Part shown: positions 28,799-36,837 of the stretch, one piece after another | Numbering within the stretch: the stretch's first letter is position 1 | Layout of the letters: every line of letters begins with the position of its first letter | DNA from: Thalassospira sp. HF15 | GTDB lineage: Bacteria; Pseudomonadota; Alphaproteobacteria; Rhodospirillales; Thalassospiraceae | DNA length: 64,000 nucleotides | Assembly (NCBI RefSeq): GCF_011806525.1 | Contig: NZ_JAAVKI010000007.1 | Span: 186,001 to 250,000 of the forward strand | Reading direction: 5' to 3' | The notes under the pieces: model-generated | The model's input: the letters and a program-made list of their open reading frames with translations, nothing else | What the model was told of the DNA's origin: nothing | Databases searched by the model: none | Translations under genes and position numbers: made by a program

Positions 28799-30280
28799 TC
28801 AATCAACAGGGCGGAAATAGCGATCCATCAGTGTGGCTTCGTCAAAATGCCGCCGCCCGACAAATGCCGTGGCATGGTGGCCCCACTGGCGCATGGCACC
28901 GGGCTTATCAACCCCCATCGGCCACAGAATGAGACTTTCCAACCGCTCCGTACCCGGCACAAATCCGGCTTCATCAAACAGGCTTGCCGTTCCCTGCCCG
29001 TTTTGCAGCGGCAAATGACCAAGTTCCTGTGCGGGGCGCAGCACTGCGGTTTGTCTGGCGATATCCGCCATCGACTGATCCGTCGCCGCACCCGTGACGG
29101 TCAGCAGATAATGGCTGGTCTTATCAATCCAAAGCACGGGTCGGCTCAACATGGATGACGTGAGGTAACCCGCAGGCATTTCAGCCGTTTCGCGAATGTC
29201 GTGATCCTCCGGCGCGCTAATCCGCTGCAAACCGTTGCTTGGGAAAAACATGTGGTAACAGCCGCAGCCATGGATCGTATCGGCAATCAACGGCGTACCA
29301 TCTTTATCCAATGTTACCCGCCAGATCAGCGCATCCAGATGCCCGGCCAGGATATCAAAACTGCTGGTGGCAGGACGTTCCGGGAACCAGATTTCATAAA
29401 CGATTTGTGGCCGCCAACGTCCGGCAAAATAGGTGTGGCTCAGCCGATAATAAACCGTCGGGTCATCTGTATCGATCATCGCCAAGGCATCACGGGCAAG
29501 CAAGTTTGGCCGCCCAACCTTGTCGCTATCACTTCCTGTCCGCACCCTAAATACCGGTGCGTAGGCCCGCGCCATGTTTTCAAGTTCCCGGTCGGTTGGC
29601 CGCCATTGACCAAAGGCATCCTGGGCAATATCCGCAACATCGAAACGGCCTGGCTCAGACGACGCCAAAGTATATTCACGCCATGCCCCGGAATGGATCA
29701 GGTCATCATCGTTGGCTGCAAAGCTTGCGAAGTTCTCCTGCTTCCATCCCTCATAGCCGAAATAGGCCGGGAAGGCGGTTAAGGGATACAGACCGGCGAT
29801 GCGTTGAAAATCAAGGTAGTCATCGGGCACAAAGACAGCGGGTAAAAGTGTCTGATACTGATCAGGTGTCAGGGATGCAGCCATGGCGTTGGCACAGTTT
29901 TCCGCTGCCTCATACGAAATGCCCGATGCTGCCGGAAGATTGGCGATTTCGCTTTGCCGCGCCGCCCGGTCAAGGCCACGCATTTGCGAAATCAGCGCGT
30001 CCCACTGATCAGCGCGATCAACCTGCCCATCCCCATCTGCATCAAGCTGCCGCGCCATCAAGACAGAATTTCGATTGGCCCTCAGAAATGGATACCCGAC
30101 AACCGGGGACGCCGACGCATTTTGCACAGCTTTATCGTCCACCACCGCATCGACATAGGATAGCCGATCTTCGCACGACATCGACTCAAGGTTCATCATA
30201 TCGGGCGTCAAACCGGTACATCCCGATAAGGCAACCAGGGAAACAGCAAGTGCGGCAAACAAAAAGCGCGGCATGGGCAT
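28799..30280 (-). CDS. Large lipoprotein with an EF-hand-like segment, function unknown
   Basis: 493 residues from the ATG at 30280 (GGAAGG upstream). The signal peptide ends in the lipobox ALSGC, so it is membrane-anchored. Residues about 80-95 contain DADGDGQVDRAD, a good calcium-binding EF-hand loop. The body has conserved-looking aromatic and acidic patches (RLSHTYFAGRWRPQIVYEIWFPERP; HGCGCYHMFF) but no family I recognise. It is convergent with the preceding gene and transcribed alone. Confidence 0.75.
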   Translation of the reverse strand: MPMPRFLFAALAVSLVALSGCTGLTPDMMNLESMSCEDRLSYVDAVVDDKAVQNASASPVVGYPFLRANRNSVLMARQLDADGDGQVDRADQWDALISQMRGLDRAARQSEIANLPAASGISYEAAENCANAMAASLTPDQYQTLLPAVFVPDDYLDFQRIAGLYPLTAFPAYFGYEGWKQENFASFAANDDDLIHSGAWREYTLASSEPGRFDVADIAQDAFGQWRPTDRELENMARAYAPVFRVRTGSDSDKVGRPNLLARDALAMIDTDDPTVYYRLSHTYFAGRWRPQIVYEIWFPERPATSSFDILAGHLDALIWRVTLDKDGTPLIADTIHGCGCYHMFFPSNGLQRISAPEDHDIRETAEMPAGYLTSSMLSRPVLWIDKTSHYLLTVTGAATDQSMADIARQTAVLRPAQELGHLPLQNGQGTASLFDEAGFVPGTERLESLILWPMGVDKPGAMRQWGHHATAFVGRRHFDEATLMDRYFRPVD

Positions 30281-30406
30281 GGAAAACCTTCCATCTGATG
30301 AACAGCCTTCATCATGCGATGGGGCGATTACAGTCGCGAAAGACGACATGGTAACCCGGCCGCGCCCAAACCCGAATTCACCTTTCCGCGAACAGGTCGA
30401 TTTGCC

Positions 30407-32230
30407 CTATTCGACCGTCACAGATTTCGCAAGGTTACGCGGCTGATCAACGTCGGTACCTTTATGGACCGCCACATGATAGGCCAGCATTTGAACCGGG
30501 ATGGTATAGAGGATTGGTGCGACAAAGTCGGCGACCTTGGGAAGCTCGATCGTGGCAGAGGCCATATCACCAAGCTTGGCCAGTCCCGGCGCGTCCGAGA
30601 TAAAGATCACGCGTCCGCCACGGGCCGCAGCTTCCTGCATGTTCGAAGCAGTTTTTTCAAACAGCTCGTCAGACGGCGCAATAACAATGATTGGAACCGA
30701 CTGATCAATCAGGGCAATCGGACCGTGTTTCATTTCACCGGCGGCATAGCCCTCGGCATGGATATAGGAAATTTCCTTGAGCTTAAGCGCCCCTTCCATC
30801 GCAATCGGATAGCCAAGACCACGACCGAGATAAAGCACGTCGCGCGCATCGGCGACATCAAGGGCGAGCTGTCTGAGTGCGTCGTCATGATGCAGGACTT
30901 CGGCGGCATGTTTCGGCACCTCGGTGAGCGCGTTAACGATGGCGGCTTCCTCATCCTTGGCAAGGGTGCCGTTTTCACGCCCGATTGTCACGGCAAGGCA
31001 CGCGAGAACTGTTAGCTGAGTGGTGAAGGCCTTTGTCGATGCTACCCCAATTTCCGGCCCGGCATAGGTCAGAAGCACCACATCGCTTTCGCGCGCAATC
31101 GTGCTTTCCGGCACGTTGACGATGGAAACGATTTTCTGGCCCTTGGATTTTGCGTAACGAAGGGCGGCCAGCGTATCAAGCGTTTCGCCCGACTGCGAAA
31201 TGAACAGGGCAACGCCACCCTTGGGCAGCGGTGGGCAGCGATAGCGGAACTCGGATGCGACGTCGACATCCACACCCAACCCGGCATAGCGTTCCACCCA
31301 GTGCTTGGCGACCAGGCCCGCATAGAACGAGGTGCCGCAGGCAACAATCGTCAAACGCGTTGCGTCGGCAAAGGAAAACGGCATGTCCGGCAGCTTGATC
31401 GTCTGGGTGGCCGGATTGATGAAGGCATGCAGGGTATCGCCAATCACCGCAGGCTGTTCGAAGATTTCCTTCTGCATGAAGTGATTGTAGTTGCCCTTGC
31501 CCATCATGGCGCCCGAAACGGCGGACAGTTTGGTTTCGCGGGTAACGTCTTCGTCATTTTCATCGCGCACCTGAACGCTGTCACGGGTCATTTCGACCCA
31601 GTCGCCTTCTTCAAGATAGATCAGCTTGTTGGTCAGGTGCGACAAAGCCATGGCATCAGAACCAAGATACATTTCGCCCTCACCGAGACCAACGGCAAGC
31701 GGCGTACCGCGACGCGCCCCAAAGATAACGTCATGCTGGCCGGCAATCATAATCACCAACGCAAAGGCACCTTCGATGCGATGCAGGGTGGCGGCCACCG
31801 CGTCGCGCGGGGTTTTGCCCTGATCAAGGAAGTCGGACACCAGATGCACAACAACTTCGGTATCGGTTTCGGTGGCGAATTCACGCCCCTTGGCAGAAAG
31901 CTCAGCCTTGATTTCCTGGAAGTTCTCGATGATGCCGTTATGAACCACGGCGACCTTGCCGTCAGTATGCGGATGGGCATTGTTTTCGGTCGGCACACCA
32001 TGGGTAGCCCAGCGGGTGTGACCAATACCAACATCACCGGCAAGCGGTTCATCGGCTAAACGATTGGCCAGATTGATCAGCTTGCCCTCGGCACGGCGGC
32101 GTTCGATATGGCCATTGACCAGTGTGGCAATACCCGCACTGTCATAACCGCGATATTCAAGGCGTTTGAGCCCTTCGAGAATACGCTCGCTTACGCTGTC
32201 TTTGCCGATAATCCCGATAATGCCGCACAT
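30407..32230 (-). CDS. glmS: Glutamine-fructose-6-phosphate aminotransferase (isomerising)
   Basis: 607 residues. The N-terminal class II glutaminase domain uses C2 (MCGIIGIIG), with RLEYRGYDSAG and THGVPTENNAHPH following. Two SIS domains (about 285-420 and 455-590) bind fructose-6-phosphate, with SQSGETLDT and the C-terminal PRNLAKSVTVE. It makes glucosamine-6-phosphate for peptidoglycan and LPS. I see no glmS ribozyme in the short leader. glmU lies upstream on the same strand with one small unknown gene between. Confidence 0.97.
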   Translation of the reverse strand: MCGIIGIIGKDSVSERILEGLKRLEYRGYDSAGIATLVNGHIERRRAEGKLINLANRLADEPLAGDVGIGHTRWATHGVPTENNAHPHTDGKVAVVHNGIIENFQEIKAELSAKGREFATETDTEVVVHLVSDFLDQGKTPRDAVAATLHRIEGAFALVIMIAGQHDVIFGARRGTPLAVGLGEGEMYLGSDAMALSHLTNKLIYLEEGDWVEMTRDSVQVRDENDEDVTRETKLSAVSGAMMGKGNYNHFMQKEIFEQPAVIGDTLHAFINPATQTIKLPDMPFSFADATRLTIVACGTSFYAGLVAKHWVERYAGLGVDVDVASEFRYRCPPLPKGGVALFISQSGETLDTLAALRYAKSKGQKIVSIVNVPESTIARESDVVLLTYAGPEIGVASTKAFTTQLTVLACLAVTIGRENGTLAKDEEAAIVNALTEVPKHAAEVLHHDDALRQLALDVADARDVLYLGRGLGYPIAMEGALKLKEISYIHAEGYAAGEMKHGPIALIDQSVPIIVIAPSDELFEKTASNMQEAAARGGRVIFISDAPGLAKLGDMASATIELPKVADFVAPILYTIPVQMLAYHVAVHKGTDVDQPRNLAKSVTVE

Positions 32231-32363
32231 GTCTTGTATTTTCCTGCTTCAAATCGCTTTTACTATTGGCTGCTCTTCGCAATCAGAGCGCCCAGTTAAT
32301 TATCTCTAGTAATTATCTCGAGTTTGGAATTGTTGCCTCATCTGCATCAAGAGATACCGAAAT

Positions 32364-32648
32364 CTACAACTGGCTCTTTACGGCATTTATGAATGCATTC
32401 GCATTGCCGAAAACCCAGTACTGCCGATCCTCTTTGCCTGAACGAAGCCTGATTGTCCCATTTCCGTTTGTCTCCACCCTCTCTTCCAAAATTTCCGAGC
32501 TTCTGTCGACCGGAAGAGTGTGCACCAAACTGGCTTTTTTCCAGAACATGAATACCGGTTTATCATAGGTTTCTAATTTTCCGTTGGCGACCAAGTAAAA
32601 TGTGTGGTCATCTTTTGCGCCGTGAAGATAACTATAGTACTTTGTCAT
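32364..32648 (-). CDS. Small hypothetical protein between glmU and glmS
   Basis: 94 residues, no signal peptide, rich in aromatic and charged residues (KYYSYLHGAKDDHTFYLVANGK; RQYWVFGNANAFINAVKSQL). It is likely a small soluble alpha/beta protein, family unknown. The gene is visibly more AT-rich than glmS and glmU, which suggests it was inserted between them. It lies 40 bp after glmU. Confidence 0.55.
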   Translation of the reverse strand: MTKYYSYLHGAKDDHTFYLVANGKLETYDKPVFMFWKKASLVHTLPVDRSSEILEERVETNGNGTIRLRSGKEDRQYWVFGNANAFINAVKSQL

Positions 32649-32688
32649 TGCTGCGGCCTTCCCATCATCTGTGAGTTGGTCATGTGCA

Positions 32689-34044
32689 TTAGGTGGTTTG
32701 TTTCTTTCCGGTCAGGGCGCGCATTTTCTCACGAAACTTCGCAGCCCATCCTGCTTTTTCAATCCGCTCCGCACGGGTCAGCGTCAAGGCATCCGCCGCG
32801 ACCTTACCGGTTACCGTACTGCCCGCGCCAACAATCGCGCCATCGCCAATTTCGACCGGTGCGACAAGCGACGAGTTGGAGCCGATAAACGCCCCTGCCC
32901 CAATGTCGGTATGCTGTTTGCGGAAACCGTCATAGTTGCACGTGATGGTCCCGGCACCAATATTGGCCTTGGCACCCACACGGGCATCGCCGATATAGCT
33001 CAGATGATTGACCTTGGCCCCGTCTTCGACGACGGCCTTTTTGATCTCGACAAAGTTGCCAACCTTTGCACCGGCACCGATTTCTGTCCCAGGGCGCAAA
33101 CGGGCATAGGGACCAATATCGGCACCATCGCCCACCACACAGCTTTCAAGATGGCTGAACGCCTTGATCACGACATTGTCGCCGACCGTGACGCCTGGGC
33201 CAAACACCACATTGGGCTCGACAATAACATCGCTTCCAAGCTTGGTATCTGCACTGAAGAACACCGAGGGCGGATCAACAAGCGTCGCGCCCGCAGCCAT
33301 CGCCGCTTCGCGCAGGCGGCCTTGCAGGATGGCTTCGGCCACGGCCAATTGTGTACGGGAATTAACGCCAAGCGTTTCGGCTTCGTCAACTTCCACCGCA
33401 GTACAGCTCTGGCCGTTCTTTTGGGCCACTTCGACGGCGTCGGTCAGATAATACTCGCCCTTGGCATTGGCGTTATCAATCGCCTCAAGGGTTGCGATCA
33501 TGTCTTCGGCCTTAAAACACATCACGCCAGAATTGCAGAAATTGATCTGACGTTGTGCTGGGTCACATTCCTTGTCTTCGACAATCGCAGTCAAGGCACC
33601 TGTCTGACCATCCGTCACAAGGCGACCATATCCGGTCGGATCTTCCGGACGGAAGCCCAGAACCGCGACCGCATGATCGTTTTCCTCGCGTGCTGCCACA
33701 AGGCGCGCCAGCGTTTCGGCAGTGAAAAGCGGACTGTCGGCATAGAGCACCAATACATTGCCACGCAGGCCCGAAAGGCCTTCACGCGCAGCCAAAACGG
33801 CATGTGCCGTGCCAAGGCGGTCGGTCTGCTCAAACGTCGGGTGGGGGGCAACGGCCTTGATCAGGTCCGGCATATCCGGACCGACAACGACCATGGTCTT
33901 TGTCGCGTTAAGGTGGGCGGCGGTATCAATCACGTGACCCACCATCGGCTTGCCCGCGACCTTGTGCATGACTTTGGGCAGGGCGCTTTTCATGCGCGTG
34001 CCCATCCCGGCGGCCAATACAACAACACTTAGTTCAAGCGACAT
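32689..34044 (-). CDS. glmU: Bifunctional N-acetylglucosamine-1-P uridyltransferase / glucosamine-1-P acetyltransferase
   Basis: 451 residues. The N-terminal pyrophosphorylase domain carries VVLAAGMGTRMKSALPKV (about 8-25). The C-terminal left-handed beta-helix has hexapeptide repeats (ADIGPYARLRPGTEIGAGAKVG) and the acetyl-CoA region (SNSSLVAPVEIGDGAIVGAG). It performs the last two steps of UDP-GlcNAc synthesis, downstream of GlmS, whose gene follows on the same strand. Confidence 0.97.
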   Translation of the reverse strand: MSLELSVVVLAAGMGTRMKSALPKVMHKVAGKPMVGHVIDTAAHLNATKTMVVVGPDMPDLIKAVAPHPTFEQTDRLGTAHAVLAAREGLSGLRGNVLVLYADSPLFTAETLARLVAAREENDHAVAVLGFRPEDPTGYGRLVTDGQTGALTAIVEDKECDPAQRQINFCNSGVMCFKAEDMIATLEAIDNANAKGEYYLTDAVEVAQKNGQSCTAVEVDEAETLGVNSRTQLAVAEAILQGRLREAAMAAGATLVDPPSVFFSADTKLGSDVIVEPNVVFGPGVTVGDNVVIKAFSHLESCVVGDGADIGPYARLRPGTEIGAGAKVGNFVEIKKAVVEDGAKVNHLSYIGDARVGAKANIGAGTITCNYDGFRKQHTDIGAGAFIGSNSSLVAPVEIGDGAIVGAGSTVTGKVAADALTLTRAERIEKAGWAAKFREKMRALTGKKQTT

Positions 34045-34302
34045 TTATAATCCTGTTGGCTGCGCCGTTTCGCAGCATCCCCTGAAAAGCACCATCACGA
34101 TGATGTGTGATGCAAATAATCCAATTCGCAGCAAGTCTTAAAACATATTCCCGGGCAGCAAAAGTCCATAAAGAATCACGTTTTGTTACCGGCTGTTAGC
34201 AGATGTTACCGATTGTTAATGGCACGGTTTCCGTTAAGTTCCAATAAACCACGCAGCACCCGTCACCACCGCTGCACATTCACATCCAAGGAGCCCCACC
34301 CG

Positions 34303-34974
34303 ATGGCAAAATTCATTCTGTTCGACCTTGATGGCACCCTGATTGACGGGGTCGATGACATCCTGTTTGCGATGAATGATTTGCTGGCTGCCCATGGCCA
34401 CACGCCGCTTGTGCGCCATGATATCGAAGCGATGCTCGGTGATGGCACATGGATGCTGACCAAACGTGCCTTTGCCGCACGCGGTGAGACGCCATCTGAT
34501 GATATGCTTGATGAACTCAATATTGATTTCAACGCGCGCTACGCCGAAACCGACTATGCCTATACTCGCCTGTTTGAAAATGCCGAAAATGTCCTGCGCC
34601 AACTGAAATCAGATGGCTGGACGATTGCACTGGCATCGAACAAACCTGAAGCCCCTTGCAAGGCAATCTTGGCCGAACTTGGCGTCGCCGACCTGTTTGG
34701 TTTCATCGCTGGCGGCGATAGCTTTGAAGTCAAAAAGCCCGACGGCCGTTTCCTTGAATTTGTACTGGAAAAGCTTGGGTTTGATCAAACCACTGACACC
34801 GCAATCATGGTCGGCGATCACGCAAATGATGTAAACGCAGCCATAGATGCCGGAATTCAATATCTATTCGTGAGATTTGGGGCACTTACGTCAAAAACAC
34901 CTCAACTGCCTGAAAACCAAGTCACAACGAATTTCATAGGTATACTTGAATTCTGCCAAAAATCTACTTTGTGA
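34303..34974 (+). CDS. HAD superfamily hydrolase (phosphoglycolate phosphatase-like)
   Basis: 223 residues. The HAD motifs are FDLDGTLIDG (motif I, nucleophile Asp in the DLDGT pair), ALASNKPEAP (motif II), K in KKPDGRF (motif III) and MVGDHANDVNAA (motif IV). An alpha-helical cap follows motif I, as in the Gph/PGP group. The ATG at 34303 follows AAGGAG. The last 150 bases are clearly more AT-rich than the rest of the gene, as if a recombination junction lay within its 3' end. Confidence 0.88.
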   Translation: MAKFILFDLDGTLIDGVDDILFAMNDLLAAHGHTPLVRHDIEAMLGDGTWMLTKRAFAARGETPSDDMLDELNIDFNARYAETDYAYTRLFENAENVLRQLKSDGWTIALASNKPEAPCKAILAELGVADLFGFIAGGDSFEVKKPDGRFLEFVLEKLGFDQTTDTAIMVGDHANDVNAAIDAGIQYLFVRFGALTSKTPQLPENQVTTNFIGILEFCQKSTL

Positions 34975-35112
34975 CTCTGCGAATTCAGGCCAATGTAGAA
35001 AGAGTTGCTATGCGCGTGATAGTTACATAAAACATATTGAAATCAGTGCTGGGCTACTCTCAAATTTGCGCAGTTGTCTTGAACCGGGAACTAGATATTT
35101 CACAGGGCTAAA

Positions 35113-36090
35113 ATGGCTGATCATCGCACCAAGGTTAATATAAAATCGATCATCAGAAGAAAGATAAAATCAGCTGCTCTCAACGTGTTGCAAAGACTGC
35201 CTTCTGCCTTAAAAAAAGAACATTATCAGCACGCATTGGTTACCTATGACAAGCGTTCAGGCACGTATGTAGAAGAGTACAGAAATCGCAACAATGCAGA
35301 CGGGCTTGTCTCCTTAGGCTATCATCTGGGTGAAGTTAAAGAAGTCAAGTACGGTGAATCCGTAGATTTGCACAATAGATGGTTAGCCGCGCTGATAGAC
35401 GAGCTGCTCGGGTCAAAACCGGGATCCGTTCTTGAAGCTGGCGCTGGAGAATGCACAACCATTGTGCCAGTTGCACAGCAGATAAACCGCCCCGGAAATT
35501 CATACAGCGGGGTGGATATCTCTTGGTCAAGATGTAAAGTCGCCAGCGACTTTGCTAAAGAAGAAAATGTGGCTCTCAGCAGTTTGTCAGCAGCAAACAT
35601 ATTACAACTGCCATATGCAGATAATAGCATCGACATTGTGTATAGCCATTACTGCCTAGAAGAGTTGGGCGGCTTCGAAAGTGATGCGATCTGCGAGATG
35701 TTCCGCGTTGCACGAAAGTATGTTTTTGTTGTTGAGGCTTCGTACGAACTAGGTTCAAAAGGTCAGCGAAACAAACTTTACAACCGCGGATGGAACCTTG
35801 GAATCATTCCCGCGGTGAAAAAGCTCAAGTACAATGTGTTACGGCACGAGCTCGTACCCTATTGTCACGACACTTACCATCACGGAGCACTTGTCCTCAT
35901 TGAGAAAAACGCAAATTGCTCGAACTCTGAGCAAGGTCCGTCTTATGCATGCCCAAAGTGCCATGGAGAATTGCATAAGATTGAAGGAAACTTTAAATGT
36001 CAGCCTTGTGGTCTAGTATATCCTAGCCTCAAAGACATTCCGGTTTTCTTAGTAAACAACGCCATCCTTGCTTCGCATTATGAGACTTAG
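35113..36090 (+). CDS. SAM-dependent methyltransferase fused to a Trm112-like zinc ribbon
   Basis: 325 residues. A class I methyltransferase core spans about 90-230, with VLEAGAGECTTIVPVA as motif I, SGVDIS as motif II and DNSIDIVYSHYCLEELGG as the motif IV region. Residues about 275-320 form a zinc ribbon with four cysteines, CPKCHGEL and CQPCGLVYP, then DIPVFL, resembling Trm112/YcaR proteins that activate methyltransferases in trans. Here activator and enzyme are on one chain. The gene is strongly AT-rich compared with its neighbours and isolated, so horizontal acquisition is likely. Substrate unknown. Confidence 0.75.
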   Translation: MADHRTKVNIKSIIRRKIKSAALNVLQRLPSALKKEHYQHALVTYDKRSGTYVEEYRNRNNADGLVSLGYHLGEVKEVKYGESVDLHNRWLAALIDELLGSKPGSVLEAGAGECTTIVPVAQQINRPGNSYSGVDISWSRCKVASDFAKEENVALSSLSAANILQLPYADNSIDIVYSHYCLEELGGFESDAICEMFRVARKYVFVVEASYELGSKGQRNKLYNRGWNLGIIPAVKKLKYNVLRHELVPYCHDTYHHGALVLIEKNANCSNSEQGPSYACPKCHGELHKIEGNFKCQPCGLVYPSLKDIPVFLVNNAILASHYET

Positions 36091-36265
36091 GCCGTATAAA
36101 GAATAGCGATTGCATACTTCAACCAAAGTATTGATTTGAACTATGCTTTGACAATCAAAATAGACTGGACAGTAAAAACCAGCTTGCCAGTCTAGTTTGA
36201 TAAAACGCTTTTAAGTTTAGTCTTTATGACCAGCTATTGAGAACACCCGCGTATCCCCGCAACCG

Positions 36266-36661
36266 TCAGTGACTGTCTTTCGGAATTGCCTTGCCGTGAT
36301 GGCCGACGAGGAAGTGGAAATCGGCCCCGCGATCGGCACCAATCACCGACTTGTAATACAACTAGGCATAACCGCTTTCGGGAACCGGAACAGCGTTTGT
36401 CCAGTTTTTCAGGCGCTGTGCCAATTCTTCGTCTCTGATGTCGAAAGCGACGGTTGGGCACATCAAGTTCGATCATGTCGCCATTCTGCACGGCGGCAAG
36501 CGGCCCGCCAGCGGCGGCCTCGGGCGAGGTATGGAGAACCACGGTGCCGCCGCTCGTACGCGCGTCTGAAATACGCACCATGTCGGTGATGCTCTTGCGC
36601 AGCACCTTGGGCGGCAGGCCCATATTGCCGACCTCTACCATGCCCGGATAGCCTTTTGCCC
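36266..36661 (-). pseudogene. Decayed fragment of an IlvD/EDD-family dehydratase 3' end
   Basis: The stretch is clearly homologous, on the same strand, to 40148-40555, the last 130 codons of the intact dehydratase gene; most bases match. Compared with the intact copy it has a five-base deletion near 36444 that breaks the frame, a nine-base deletion near 36556 and many substitutions. Similarity begins sharply at the stop codon. The copy has no 5' part, so it cannot be functional. Together with the intact gene it forms a direct repeat that flanks the six-haem cytochrome gene. Confidence 0.9.
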
Positions 36662-36669
36662 CCCCCGGA

Positions 36670-36798
36670 ATTCAAGCAATTGTAGTTGCCATGGAAGTCG
36701 ATGCTGCCCGTGCAAACTCATTGGGCGCAGACGCAGTGGTTACCCGATATGGCGATTTGCGAAATGCGGTCGTGGGGATCACCACAGTAGCGAGCTAA
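36670..36798 (+). pseudogene. Possible C-terminal remnant of another gene
   Basis: Directly after the dehydratase fragment, a + frame reads about 42 codons to a TAA without a start codon of its own: AIVVAMEVDAARANSLGADA, then VVTRYGDLRNAV. The AR-x-SLGADAVV pattern recalls the nucleotide-binding part of medium-chain dehydrogenases, but the match is short. It may be debris of a gene broken by the same rearrangement. Confidence 0.3.
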
Positions 36799-36837
36799 AT
36801 CCCCATACCACTAATGCCCAATCTGCGCGCGTCCGAC

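Noticed and set aside
32671-34032. 453-codon open frame on + opposite glmU
   Set aside because: It mirrors the glmU gene and shows no domain of its own.
36234-36641. 135-codon minus-strand frame over the dehydratase fragment
   Set aside because: Alignment by eye with the intact gene shows a five-base and a nine-base deletion and no 5' part, so it is a broken copy, not a gene.
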